DNA of 64,000 nt, from positions 124,001-188,000 of the forward strand of contig JANTQF010000001.1 in the NCBI GenBank assembly GCA_032988165.1, in the 5' to 3' direction. How positions within the stretch are numbered: the stretch's first letter is position 1; each line of letters starts with the position of its first letter. The notes under the pieces are model-generated. The model had not been told where the DNA came from. It made no database searches and saw only the letters and a program-made list of their open reading frames with translations. The DNA comes from Emmonsiellopsis sp. PD_33. Lineage: Eukaryota > Ascomycota > Eurotiomycetes > Onygenales > Ajellomycetaceae. A program made the position numbers and the translations under genes. Below are positions 1 to 11,744 of this stretch, one piece after another.

Positions 1-656
1 AGGGACAAGAAGAAGGAAAAAGTAAATAGCTATCTAGTAATACTAGCTCTAGGAGCTGGGATTGTAGTGGCCATAAATCAAAATAGTAGAATAAGACTGA
101 GAGGAGATGTTTTCCCTGTGAATAATGATATAATAATGAAACATGGAGACAGAATAATATGAGAAAATCTAAGAAAAGTGTATAAGTAAATGGGAATGTA
201 GGTTAATAAAATATTAAATACAAACTTACCTGGCAGATAAAAGCATGCAGAAACAAATACAGAGATGAATAAGATAATATGATAATAGCTGAAGGGGCTA
301 GCATGATAGTGTAGAAATAGAGTAGTAATTCATCAGGGCATAAAAAAAGCAGACTGTCTGAGAGTTGTAAATTAATGACTATACAAGAGTAAGTTAGATG
401 AGGGTATAAAAAGGGAAATATAGCTAAATAAGAAAGAGATACTAATATGAGAGTAGAAGACATACCTCTAGAAATAGAAAATGCACACTACTTCTTGGGG
501 GAAATAAGAGGATTGAAGTACCATACAAAGCACCTATTAATTATAAAGCTCCATAATTATTAAAGGTGCTGTGGGGGATATTATGCTGATTAGGTTCTGC
601 AGAGATTTGAGATAAAAGAGTTGATTAATGATAGTTCCCACACTATTTCTAGCATG
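1..656 (-). other. 3' flank of F-box gene A, possibly extra exons
   Basis: On the minus strand this stretch follows the apparent stop of F-box gene A and is conserved in the second copy (57698-58353). In that copy it contains intron-like structures: a GTATGT donor with a TTTATATAG acceptor, then a GTAAGT donor with a TTTGCAG acceptor. The stretch may encode extra C-terminal exons or a small separate gene. Its hydrophobic open frames (for example 203-463) probably reflect the T-rich minus strand rather than a membrane protein. No family recognised. Confidence 0.35.
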
Positions 657-1985
657 TTAGTGTTGGGAATGGCTGGAACACTCCTGGAAAGCCATGAAGA
701 ATAGAAGGCTGAGTCTATAGGTAATAGCAAGGTTAAGATATAGGAGGATAAAGTAATGACATGCATTAAGATAATATGCATAAATAGCATGAGTTTGCAG
801 TTTCATAAAGGTATCATTACTCTGAGGGAGGAATGTTTTGATTACTGTCAAAGGCTTGATATTTAGTTGACTAATATATAGAAATGATCCATTTAGTGCA
901 GATTGAACATAGAAGGAAACAGACTATAGCTATATAAATTCCTGTAAGATCTCTCCACTCAAAGTGTCAACAACTTTAATATGTGGGGGTGTGGGGGGAT
1001 TGCATGTAATAGGGGTGGCTTTGGGGGTGTTAGAATATATCAGATGTTCAAATCCATTGGGAAGGATGACTTCAATAGCATTGCAGCAGCACTGACCACT
1101 AAGATGACTGGCCTGTTCTGGGGTTGTAGGTGTGGTGTAGATGTACTGGCCAGAATTGATGTTATAAGTATAGAGCTTAGAGGGGTCTATAAATAACAGA
1201 TATAGCTTATTCTGTCCTATCAAATAGGGGATGTTTGGTGTCACCCATGACAACTGCTTTGCTTTGAAGAGGGATTGGATGATAATAAGGTTACTAGGAT
1301 TCAAATTAGTAATAATATATAAGTATAGCTAGATAAAAGAAAATATTAAATAGAGCATACTTGAGGGTGGATCTGGACCTATCAAAAACACACATCATAC
1401 CAGAAGAGTTAATAAGGAAATGGTGAGATGAATCAGAAGGACAAGAGACTTGAAGAAGTATTAGATTACTAATTGTCTTACTAGTGAGAATTTGCCAGTA
1501 TACATTTAAAGAATCATAATTGACAGGGGGAGGATGAACATCATTATCAGTCCTGACAATGTATTAGCCTGTAGTGGCAAAGAAGCTAAGTGAGCTAATA
1601 AAAGTGATTTCAGTTGGTCTGCTAATAATGCATTTATATAATGTGTTGACTGAGTATTTTATATTTTTAGTAAGTACATACAGAGAGTTGAGGGAAATAA
1701 CATACTAAAATTGTGAAATTATTTAGCTCAAAGATCAGTATCATAAGGGGGAAGTTGGGTTTAAAAGTCTAGCAAGTAATAATACAAGCCAAAAAGGGGA
1801 ATATATGATTTGATGTATTCATTCCATTTATAGCTGACCAGTTGCAGTTTATAGAGTTTAAAGGCAGAGAGATATTACAGAATGAGTGCAAAGCATTCAG
1901 GAGGCATGCACTGTAGTGGATCATAAGAGTTATATATGAATTGGGCTGATGTCAGGGTTTGTTGGTTGCTGATAATAAGAGACAT
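657..1985 (-). pseudogene. F-box gene, array member A (decayed)
   Basis: The start at 1985 opens MSLIISNQQ, followed by an F-box: ECFALILQYL, then KLQLVSYKWNEYI. This first exon is open for about 280 bp and ends at a GTATGT donor (1705-1700). A middle exon preserves FATTG-YIV and a later GTATGC donor. The last exon (about 1304-657) is open across its first 124 codons. It contains NIPYLIGQNKLYLLF, then LYTYNINSGQYIY, then AIEVILPNGFEHLIYS, and ends with VIKTFLPQSNDTF. F-box proteins are substrate adaptors of SCF ubiquitin ligases; the C-terminal part would bind the target. The middle exon has Gln/Trp-to-stop changes. This is among the least damaged members of the array. Confidence 0.8.
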
Positions 1986-2985
1986 TGAGAATCCTGAAGA
2001 TATGATAGTAAATCAAGCTATTAATCTCTAGTCTGATCAGAATTAGATGTCAATGGCAATGAAATCAGATAGCTCAAAATAAAGAAATACACACTGGTAG
2101 AGATGAGCTGCAAGGCTCTCTTGCCAATAGATCAACTGACAGGAAGTCAATGCATGTAAATAGAATTAATTCCCCAGGTATTATCAAAGAGAAACAAATA
2201 TGAAAGGGTGTTCTCATTGAGAGAGGAGAATGCAGGGGTGAATTAGTATGATATATCAGAAAGTAATGAAAGAGGAGTGTCCTGTATTTGAAAAGCTACA
2301 TGTCAGATAAAGAAGGTAGATGATAGTGGTAGACTCTACCTGGCAAGTAAAAGAATAATAATGACCTGATAATGTTAATTGCCACTGAGATCAGATTGTG
2401 GAGGAGAGTGAAGTAAAAGCTGTAGCAATGATAATTAAGCTGAGTGCTGAAAGTGAAGATCTAATGAGCTGATGAGAGTGCATATCTGATTGATTGCTAA
2501 GTGAACTGGTCAGAGAAGAAAGATGGTAGTAGGAGAAATAATTAGAAGAGGGAAAAATGAAGGTATAGCCAGTCTATATATAATGTATGTGGTGGTGAGT
2601 CAACACAACAGGTGTAAGAGAGAAGATATAGCCCCCAGAAAAGAGAATGGGGTCAGAAAGAAAGAAAGGATAGAATTCAAAAGTAACAGGTAAGATGATA
2701 GTATTAGGAGGAAGATAGACAATAAATGGCATGAATGAGAAGAGAATAGAATGGAGATAAGAGTGAATTGTGAGATAATACTGTGGAGCAATGAAAAAAG
2801 TGAGGTTGCAAAGCACTGTTATACTGAATAACACAAGGAATAGATGGTTCAATATGAAGATTCAAATAAATGAGGAAAGTACAGTAAGTAATCTACTGTG
2901 AAAGCTGGTAAGAGATAGGCAATGAGATGAAAGAGAACTGTAAGAAAACAGCTGAGATATCTCATTTCTATATAGATTTGAATAG
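1986..2985. other. Upstream region of F-box gene A, no gene recognised
   Basis: This stretch of about 1 kb between the F-box gene start and the minisatellite is conserved in the second copy (59683-60682). An open minus-strand frame at 2574-2852 is hydrophobic and is not kept open in the second copy, so I treat it as chance. No motif, RNA gene or clear array palindrome was found. Confidence 0.4.
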
Positions 2986-2989
2986 TGTG

Positions 2990-4020
2990 GGATAAGTATA
3001 ACAGCAGCTTCATGAGAAAGCAAGACTATTATGAAAGGCAAGAGAGGGTACTTAATATTAGTTAGACCTTAAACTCAGCTTCATGCATTGAGAAGAGAAA
3101 GAGGTGGCATGATAAAATGTATCACAGTGATCCATCTAGTTCTACTTGAGGATAGTAAAGATAGCAGCTTCACAAAGTAGTAGAAAGAAAAGAGATGGCA
3201 TAACTGGGTACATTATAATAATTAACTATATTAGAATATCAGCTGTACTGGGAGGGAGGAGGGAAGAGTAACATGCATTACAGTAAGTTATCATCAGACT
3301 ACAGTGCATGATAGACAGTTGGTGGAGTGCATCACAGCAATGAATCAGGTTATACTTGAGGATAGGCACAATACCAGCTTCACTAAAGTGTTGTAAAGAG
3401 AAAGGGTGGCAACAGGAGATTACATTACAGAAAGAGATGATGTTATAGTGCAGAATAGGTGCAAGGCCAGCTTTACCATGAGGAAGAATGATAGAGTAAA
3501 GTGCATCACAGTGAGTAACTAGATTGTAGTGCAGGATAGGCATAATACTAGCTTCACAATGTAATGAGAAGAGGAAGGAAGGAAACTTGAGATGCATCAT
3601 AATGATAAATCAAGCTATACTTAGGGATAGATTCAATGCTAGCTTCATGATGCAATGGGAAGAAAAAGGATGACAACATGAGATATATTGCAGTGATGAA
3701 TCAGATTATACTTGAGGATAGACTCAATGACAGCTTCACTGTGTGATGGGAAGAGAAAGAGCACCAACAGGACCTCAGAAGATTACATTGCAGAAAGTGA
3801 TGATATTGTGGTGGAGAATAGATGTGATGTCTACCTTAATAGCACTGAGAGGAAGAATAGCAAAGCAGAGTGCATCACAGTAAGTGATCTAATTATGCAT
3901 GGGGATAGGCACAACTTCAGCTTCACCAACCATCAAAGAAGGAAACAGGATGATAAAGCAAAGTGCATTGCAGTGAGAGAACAGATTATGTGGTGAGGAT
4001 AGGCATAACCCAGCTTCACT
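2990..4020. repeat. Degenerate minisatellite, ~90-bp unit, about 11 copies
   Basis: The unit approximates GCATCACAGTGA, then TTATACTTGAGGATAGGCAC, AATGCCAGCTTCAC and GGGAAGAGAAAGG. AGCTTCA-like anchors recur near 3004, 3077, 3165, 3373, 3469, 3550, 3641, 3731, 3915 and 4010, so the period varies around 73-95 bp. The minus strand of part of it (3600-3226) is open and reads as a repeated motif, EAGIVPILKYNLIHCCDAL-like, about 28-30 residues long. The same array is at 60690-61720. Whether it was ever coding is unknown. Confidence 0.75.
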
Positions 4021-4217
4021 CATAATGTCACTAACCTGATTCTGGTGGAGAAATTGGGTCAAATCCTGGGCAGAATTGGGTTGAACCTTGAAATGGGAAT
4101 AAGGTCAATTTTGATGTTCTACCTGCCAAGCCTGCCTTGAATAATTCCTACTCTGGTGAATCAGAGTGCATGATTCCTAAACTCAATTCCAATTCCAGAC
4201 TTAATTCTCTGAAAAAT

Positions 4218-5984
4218 AGGGTTAAGGACTTCATGTGTCCACAATAATTCCTGCCTGGTATTAATGCACATGATGGTAGGTCTGGTAGTAGAATGTTAGT
4301 CTCTTGTAGGATAGAGAAATAAAATAGTAAAGAAAGAGTATAGAATATACTTGTGACTATAATAATTAGTATGGAAATATAAAATATACTGAGCATTAAG
4401 AAACATACTGGTGAGAGTAAAGTAAAAGAAAAAAAGAAGGTAAAAGATGTGATCCTGAAGAGCTATGTGACAAACAAGACATTAATAGTGTAGTATATAG
4501 TAAGATTAAGCTTATAATGTGATTTCTCTAGCTGCAGTAAAGAAGCAGTAAAGATATAATTTATGCAAAGAGATCTTGATAGAATGACTTAACTGCTAAG
4601 TGTTAGATGTAGTATGTAAAACTAAAACTAGAAATTATTCTACCTCTAAGATTTTTATAGAGATAATGTGCACATGACATGAGGTCACATCACTTTTTTT
4701 TTTTTAATAAATACCTATATTTTCATAATTAAAGAGAGAGATGTTAAATGGAAGAGCTGATCATTATTAGTAATAAATATAGAATAATATAATGCAGGTG
4801 AGTTTGATGTTTATTTTTATCCTTTTACTATTACTATGTTAGAGGGTTAGAATCATACTGAACTGCTGTTAAGATAGAATAATATAAGTATTAAAATATA
4901 ACTATATATTTTAAGGGTCATATCTACTTTAAATTATGAGAGTATCTCCAACTATCAGCCTAATAGCTCAGCTTTCCAGTATAATAAAGTAGTAAGGGAA
5001 AATTATAAGGAGACAGATTAAAAATATCTTCAAGAGACACATTTCTTATTGGTAAAGATATATTAGTGCAGCTACATATCATGCACCCACACCAACTCAA
5101 TGAATGGCACAGCTTTGCAGATTATGATGTTAATATTAGAAACATCTTATAAGTAATTAAGATAAGAAACAGCTGTAATTAAATGGCTGATCTCAGTCAC
5201 CATGCAGTACTTAACTATTTTCTTTTTCTTTGCTTTTTTTTAGCCCCTTTTCTGTGATAAATGAGATGGCAAACAAGATATGCATAATAATACAGCAGGA
5301 CTCCTTTTAAGGGTATTCTAAGTTAGCCATAAATATCAATAAAATTAAACTTGATATTTTTATCTCATTCTTTATTTTCATTGCTATAGTAGTTGACCTT
5401 CTACTTGCATTCTTCTCAGTGTTTAAGTAGCTGATCACTAAGTCCAACTAATTATGAATTCTCAGAACTAAAACTTATTAATAGCCTGCATTAAAAGGGA
5501 TGGATAAAAATACAATTTTCTACTTTCATTACTATGAATTTTGGGAAAGGTTCTTTAGATAGTAACCTATTTAGCATGCTTATTATTAAATTAATTTAAA
5601 AGACACACTTGGTACCCTTTTTATCATTAAATTCTACAATGTCAGCTAAACTTTATAAGAAAATAGCCTACCTCTAAGATGCTTAGCTCCTCCTCTTGAA
5701 GCACATCCTCATCTTGTAATTATATGCCTTTTGTCAAGACTATCAAACCCTTAATCTCTGCAAATTTTAATGCTACAGTAAAAAGTTTTCCTCTATAATT
5801 ACTGCCTCAGTTAGAGTTCTTAGTCTTACTTTTTCAGCCAAAGATTTATAGCACCATCATCAACTCAAATGAATTTATAGCTGCTCAGCCCTGTGATTAT
5901 GACATAAAGATTTATATAATCCTCACCTCAACCTCTATTAGTAGGTTTTTGAAGGACACTACCTCCTTACTCCTGGAGCTGTAG
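4218..5984. other. Non-duplicated AT-rich stretch, no gene recognised
   Basis: Nothing here matches the array genes. Base composition is less purine-skewed than the array, which fits a change of element. A minus-strand frame near 5740-5670 reads EDVLQEEELSILE before a GTAGGC donor-like site, but I could not extend it into a recognisable protein. The segment next to 5985 could be the 5' end of the following retrotransposon relic. No LTR pair could be confirmed by eye. Confidence 0.35.
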
Positions 5985-7270
5985 TTGAAAAAAGTAGAGG
6001 TAGGCCAGAAGAAGGCCATGGTGAAGAAGGAGATACTAGCACTAGAGATTGATGAGCAATTGAAAGAGGAGTTGAATACACTTTATAAGTGTGGAGTTAA
6101 TAAGAGGGGTGTGGATGGAGAGGGTATTAGCAGTAATAGAGAGAAGGCTAGCAAGACTATAATAGATAGTATCATGAACCTTAAGGTAATCATCAGTAAA
6201 AAGCTATTTACCTTCATTTAATGGACTGAAAAGGTCTCCTGTCCCCACAGCTTGTATAATAGAAGTAATTACTCCATGTGGTGTAAATTGATCCTCTTCT
6301 GTGCTAGGGTAGCTAAGTGCTGTAATATTCTCACCAATAGCAAAAAGGTATCATCATTTAGCAACAAGTATGATGTACTATAGAGTCAGCAGAATAAGTA
6401 ACTGTACTATCTGATTTAAAACTCAGTTAGCCTCAAAGTGATAGATAACATCATGACACCCAAGGGAAATTCCACTTATTTACTCTGGAAATATCTCAAA
6501 TCTGAGTGTCAGGACATATTAGAGGAAGAGCAGCAGATACTGTTCCATACTTTATATTCTATACTAGAAAAAGTGAGTGATTGAGAATACATCAAGAAGT
6601 TCTAGGAAGCATGACAGAAGTTAGAGAAACTGAGATTCTCATTACCAGATTGATTGCTGTGTGATATCCTATATAAAGGAGTATCAGAGAAAGTATAGAA
6701 GATGATTCAGAGGAATATGGAGCTAAGAAAGAAGATAATGCCTAGATATCTACTGTAGACTGTGGTAGTTCAAGAAGTAATTAATGAGTTAATAATCTAT
6801 TTAGCATCTCATGATGATTTTGAATATAATATCAGGTTTAGAAATGATGGTCTCAATGACAGCATCAGTGAGGAGGATAATAGTAATAATTTCAGGAAGA
6901 AAAACAGCAAAAAATTGTTAAACAACAATAACAATATTAAATGCAGGTATTGCAGGCAATGGAGCTATATACCATCCAATTGCTTCTATAGGCATCCTGA
7001 AATAGCCCCCAAGCAGTAGCATAATAAAAATGCACACTGTATTGGGCTTTTCTAGAGTTGAAAGCTAGAGGAAAGTTCAAAGGCTAGTAATACAGTGTAA
7101 AATGAGAATGGAAATTAGAATTGAAGTGAAAATAGAATCAGAAATAATAGTAGCTCTAAAAGAATTATCATCATGCCTACAAGCCTGAATATGATATGGA
7201 GCATGCAGAGGATTACCAGTCAGTTTTATAATAAGATGAATAAGAATGTCTGAGAGAGAGTGTAGTTAGA
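5985..7270 (+). pseudogene. Ty1/copia-type gag relic
   Basis: Read on the plus strand with stops ignored, the order matches a copia gag: LYNRSNYSMWCKLILF (gag N-terminal NYxxW motif, about 6250), then SECQDILEEEQQILFHTLY (about 6495), KFQEAWQKLEKLRFSLP-like text (about 6600), and a zinc knuckle near 6940-6980. The knuckle reads CRYC, four residues, Y, four residues, C, so the expected His is now Tyr (CAY to TAY). Stops sit mainly where Gln or Trp is expected. No protease, integrase or reverse transcriptase follows, so this is a gag-only fragment or is truncated at its right end before the F-box array. Confidence 0.75.
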
Positions 7271-7595
7271 TATACTTATTTTTAAATTCATTTTTAATAG
7301 GTATATTACCATGATTAGTATGGCTTTTTGGATATCAATTCAGTGAGTGCTTTTTTCTGTTCTGATAGATATTTCTACTGCTATTGATTATAGGGGTGAT
7401 TATTTGCAAAGTATAATGTCCTCTAAGCTTCTTATTAAGTTGAAGACATGAGCTTCACATCAGAGAGTAAAATTGAAAAGCTAAATACTATATACACATA
7501 ATTTAGGACTGAATACAAGGTATCAAAACATAAAATCTACCCTCCCCCCATCCCCTAATGTATAAGGAATAGTTAATCAAGGGCATCAGCTGTGG

Positions 7596-9148
7596 CTATA
7601 GCTGAACAAGTGCAGTGGCCAAGTCAGAGCCATGGAGCCAGAACCCAGTTACTTTAAGAGTGTGTGAATTAACCAGTTGGACATGCAAGTAAAAGATCTC
7701 ATTTTTAGTGGGAGAAAGTTTTAAGAAATGTTTAGTGTCCATCAAGTAAAAATATCAATTAATGGGCATGCCAAGAGATTCAACAGCAGTTTGGTGTAGT
7801 TGATGGCCACTCTGGTCTTCAAGTTTAATAATATATACTTGAGCATGTAGATGTAATATCACAAAGGGAATGTATGATTAAACTAAAACTCTGAAATGTG
7901 GATGGTCAGCACTTAAACTATTAGATACATTAAGATTATATAGATGAATAGCATCTATTTGTTGCTTGATAAAAATACTGTTACTCTACAGTAAGAATGT
8001 TTCAATGATTCTTAAGTTCATGAGGGAAGTTAGCTATTCAATAAATGTAAATCCACCATCAGAGAGTAAGTAAATGTAGGACTTAAAAGACCAGTCCTAA
8101 TGGAATTCCTGGAGGATTTCACCACTTAAACTGTGGGCAATTTTAACTGTATATGTAGGTGAATCCACATTATTGTTGGGCCCAGGCATAATCCAGAAAT
8201 AGATTACATGTTCCTAGCCATCAGGAAGGATAAGCTCTATAGAATAAGAATACAGAGAGAACATATTAATATACTGCAGTGTAGTCATAACTCTGTAGAT
8301 TATTATCCCATTTTAAAGGTTATATACCACAAGGATTAGGGGGTCATCTTGAGTGGTGTAGAGCTTGTTCTGTCCAATTAGGTATGGAGATTCTGTGTGA
8401 TATGACCATAGAACTTTTCCAGTGTGGAGAGATATAATAGAAGTCCTGAGGGGGGTTTTTAGCACTAATTTAGCACCTAGAAGGGTAAAAGAGAGAGGGG
8501 GGACAGGATTAAGAAGAAAAAAAAAGGAAATTATGTAACTTACATGCCATTAGGTTCATCACAATGTAGACACAGGATACTAGAGGCATTAAGGAGTATC
8601 TCCAGATTGTCAAAATCACAGTTAAGGTTGAATTGAAGTGTTTGATGTGGGCTGAGAGTATCACCATGAAAGATTTGCTAATATATATACTCCCTATGCA
8701 TCCAAGTAATATAATCCCCTACTATTATGAAGCATCCTGAGTTACTATAGTGTGATAGTAGACTTAGCTTGCTGTGTTTGAAATTATACATCATCTCAGC
8801 TATATATAAAAGTTAGTAAAGATAAAACTGCCAGATGGAGTAATACTAATCCCACACACCTAGTTCCCCATATTATTGGGCTTTAATCTGGTGGCTAAGA
8901 GGCATGAAATTTTTAATATCCTTAGTGTGATGCAGCCAGTGGTGTAGCCAGCCATGCTCTTCAATCCACAATGAGATGAATGTTTTCCATGCTTTACAGA
9001 TAAGCTTAAATTAACAGACATCATCAGGCTCAAGATTCTCTAGAATCTGGCAAAGGATATCTCAATTAAAATATTGAATGAGATCAAAATATTTTGGAGG
9101 TGGTTCTTATTGAGAGGAATGGCTATAGCTTTGATCAATGTCCCCTAT
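7596..9148 (-). pseudogene. F-box gene, array member S (start codon lost)
   Basis: Close paralog of member O (18599-20211). The aligned start codon is ATA (9148-9146) where O has ATG, a TpG-to-TpA change, followed by GDIDQSYSHSSQ. The F-box reads DILCQILENLEPDDVC, then FKLICKAWKTFISLWIEEHG. The middle exon begins YNFKHSKLSLL and contains GDYITWMHREYIY. The last exon has ESPYLIGQNKLYTT, IELILPDG, GEILQEF, YLLSDGGFTFI and LRIIETFLL, and ends after GMPINWYFYL and HTLKVTGFWLH at a TAG (7598-7596). Stops at former Gln/Trp sites interrupt it. This is the best-preserved C-terminus in the array. Confidence 0.82.
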
Positions 9149-11744
9149 TTTTGTTTTTTTTTGCCATTCAAAGAAGGCCTCAGAATGTAGTGAAGTTCAA
9201 GAAAAGGAGAGGGTGGGAGCAAAGTCTGATCTTCTATGACATTTAAGTTAGTGTTTTTAGATATTAAATGCAGTGTATGTGGACAGCAGAATAAGTTGCC
9301 TGATATAAGCTTGAAATAGATGGATAAGAGAAGAAAAAAAAGAGGGAGGGAGGTTAAAGCTACAATGAAGTAAAAATAAAGAGAGGGGATAGACTATAAC
9401 ACCTACATTTTGATGTATTGGTTAAAAATGATGTGAATTCACACATTTCTTGGGATAAGGATAGCAAAAAACATAGTCTTTAAGGTTGTAGAATAGAATA
9501 GAAGCAATGGAAAGGTTAGAAAAAAGACCATGAGGTTGACTTATCAGATCAAGGCCCTAGAACTATGATGTGTGAATGGGTGATGCCTAGAATAAGGTGG
9601 AGAGGAAAAAGATACAGTAGGAAATATGAGCTACTTGAATGCCCAACAATGTCTATGTTATATTACTTCACCTTGCTGAATCAAAACATTCATGGTGAAA
9701 TTTACTGGTCAAGGCTGCACTGGTTTGCTGAAAATCACAGTTTATGCAATAATTTCAAGAAGAAGCCAATTAAATAGAATAAATAATAAGAAAAAAAGTG
9801 GTTAAAGATGAACACTAAACAATTAGTGCATCAATATCCAGGACAAAAAGAGAGAGAGATAGTAATATTTGCTTTGATTATCAAAAAAATCAAAAGTAAA
9901 AATTAGCACAGTCATTTTAAAACTGAATAGAATAATCCTTTCCCTGAAGCTCATTCACACTGATAATAACTTGCATTGTCTCTTTATGAATAAGAGTAGA
10001 CAGCATAAAGGGGATTATAACCATGGCTGCTAGATAGGGGGTAAGGGCCCAGCAGAATTATATGAAGATCAAGCCCTAAAGATGCTTGATAGGTTGACTT
10101 GAGTAATGTGGGAGGTAGAGTAAAGGGTAAGTAAGTCTAGATAGCTAATATTAGCTCAAGTTTGTCTTGTGTTTTAACTTAAACCTATATGTAGTGTAAA
10201 TGCAGTTTCTGTCTAGTGTGTTCCAAGGGGTCAGAAAGCAATAAGAGTGGCATGGTATGAGTGGCTATGTATAGGTGTGATTTTACTAAAAAAAAACATA
10301 TAGCTATGCATATTTGAGAGTGCAGAATTGCACAGTAAGTGTCCTAAGAAGAATAAAAATAAAATAAGGAAGAGTTAAGGTTGAGATGTTCAAATAGATT
10401 AGAAGTTTCAGTTGACTGTTATATTTAATTTGTATCTGCCCTATCATTATGGCCTTAGAGGCAAAGCAAAAGGGGTGTGAGAAAGCAAGACTTCAAGGTA
10501 TTTAATTTTAGCATACTATATCACAGGAGTTATGGTATCTAAGAGAAAGTGAGAGAGATAGGTAGAAGAAGGAAGGTTAAATTAGTACTGCTTATTCAAG
10601 AGCTGCAGATGGTGAGATATGCATGAAGTAATAAAAGGCTGAAAAAGGAAATGAGAATTGCATGCCCAGGCACCTAGCAGCTGGGTACACTTTCAAGCTT
10701 CAATTAGCTAGGTAATATAACATTGACTCATATTTAGACTAATAAGAGTATAAGATCTTTATAGGGACTCCTCCTGGGATCCAGATTAACAAGCTACAGA
10801 GATTAATAAGACAGCAATTTTGCTTCATTTTGCTCTGCTAAGTATGCATAACCCACTTATTTTACTGTCAGAACTCTTGCTGTGTGCATAACAGCTCTGT
10901 AGCAGTAATAAAGACATAAAGACATAAAGGGCCCCACAGGGATGATGCTTTTAAGAATGGAAAAGAAATAATAATAAGTATGATGCTATTATCTCTAAAA
11001 GTATCAAATAGGCATCATTAGCTGATGTCTGGATGAAAGGAAATTAAGAAAGAAAAAGAAAAAAAGAGGAAACTAAAAGTAAAACCCTAGTAAGAAAAAC
11101 AAAAGGCTCAATAGACAGTAGAGACACTTAATATTATTTATATGAAAAAAGGGATTGGTGGGTTCTGATGGTGTGGAAAGCTTAAGGTCTTACATTCAAG
11201 TAATATGTGCAGCTATCTAAGTATACCAAGTGAGAATATGGGATCATGTGGTTGGAGAGTCATATGACCACACATTTATAACCTCAGAAGCTATACACTG
11301 CAGGCCTCATGATTAGGGCTCTAATAGGTTCAGATTAAACTCTGTGACTGCATTAATCAGATGATTACATTTTATTTGGCAGGGCAGTTAGATAAATGCA
11401 TAAAAATAGCATTAATAGTGAATATTTTTTAACAGCTGGGGAGAGGGTAGTTAAACTAGCATATACATACATACATGAATATACACATATCAGGTATAAA
11501 ATCAGATCAAGTAAGCATGGACAACATACATGCATCTTATGTTAAATGCAGACCTAGATAAATGAAAAAAACAGAGCAAAAAAGTAAGAAATGGAAGGAG
11601 AGGAAAAAATTAGTACTAGAGCTATTAAAACTGAACTACATAAGTTGGGGGGAAAATCTGAGGATAATTGAATGCATTGACTTGAAGCCATCCTTAGCCT
11701 AAGAGTTCAAGGCCAAGGAGAGTGTTAGTAAGTCCCTCCAACTG
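9149..11744. other. Intergenic region between array members S and R
   Basis: It contains the palindromic element at 9807-9833. The 9640-9770 stretch resembles DNA upstream of member O (20670-20790). The block 10080-11080 resembles 25290-27030, including AAAGACATAAAGGGCC against AAAGGCATAAAGAGCC and an AATAATAATAAG-like run. So this is paralogous upstream DNA of array members with large internal length differences. An open plus-strand frame at 9565-9777 lies in this repeated DNA and is probably not a gene. Confidence 0.55.
9807..9833 (-). promoter_or_regulatory. Array palindromic element upstream of S
   Basis: GATGAACACTAA-ACAA-TTAGTGCATCA on the plus strand: a 6-bp CACTAA/TTAGTG stem with a 4-base centre and an outer GAT/ATC pairing. 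It lies about 660 bp upstream of member S. It recurs at least 12 times in the window at similar places, so it may be a binding site or an RNA/DNA hairpin. Function not known. Confidence 0.65.

Larger units (their letters stand above)
1..4217. repeat. 4.2-kb segmental duplication, copy 1
   Basis: This segment matches 57698-61915 in the same orientation at a constant offset of 57697 bases from base 1 to at least base 3712, so with no net insertion or deletion over 3.7 kb. In the first 180 bases I count 22 differences and all are transitions. Similarity stops near 4217, after a shared AATAGGGTT. The left boundary lies outside the window. It carries F-box gene copy A, its upstream DNA and a minisatellite. 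Transition-only divergence is what RIP-like mutation of duplicated DNA produces. Confidence 0.93.

Noticed and set aside
203..463. Hydrophobic membrane protein on the minus strand (and 57900-58241, 2574-2852, 17785-18018)
   Set aside because: The minus strand is T-rich throughout, so random frames are Leu/Phe/Ile/Ser-rich. The frames cross likely splice donors or are not conserved between the duplicate copies.
5089..5900. Possible LTR pair (similar words near 5089 and 5851)
   Set aside because: Similarity is limited to about 50 bases with many mismatches and no TG...CA ends or target-site duplication could be recognised.
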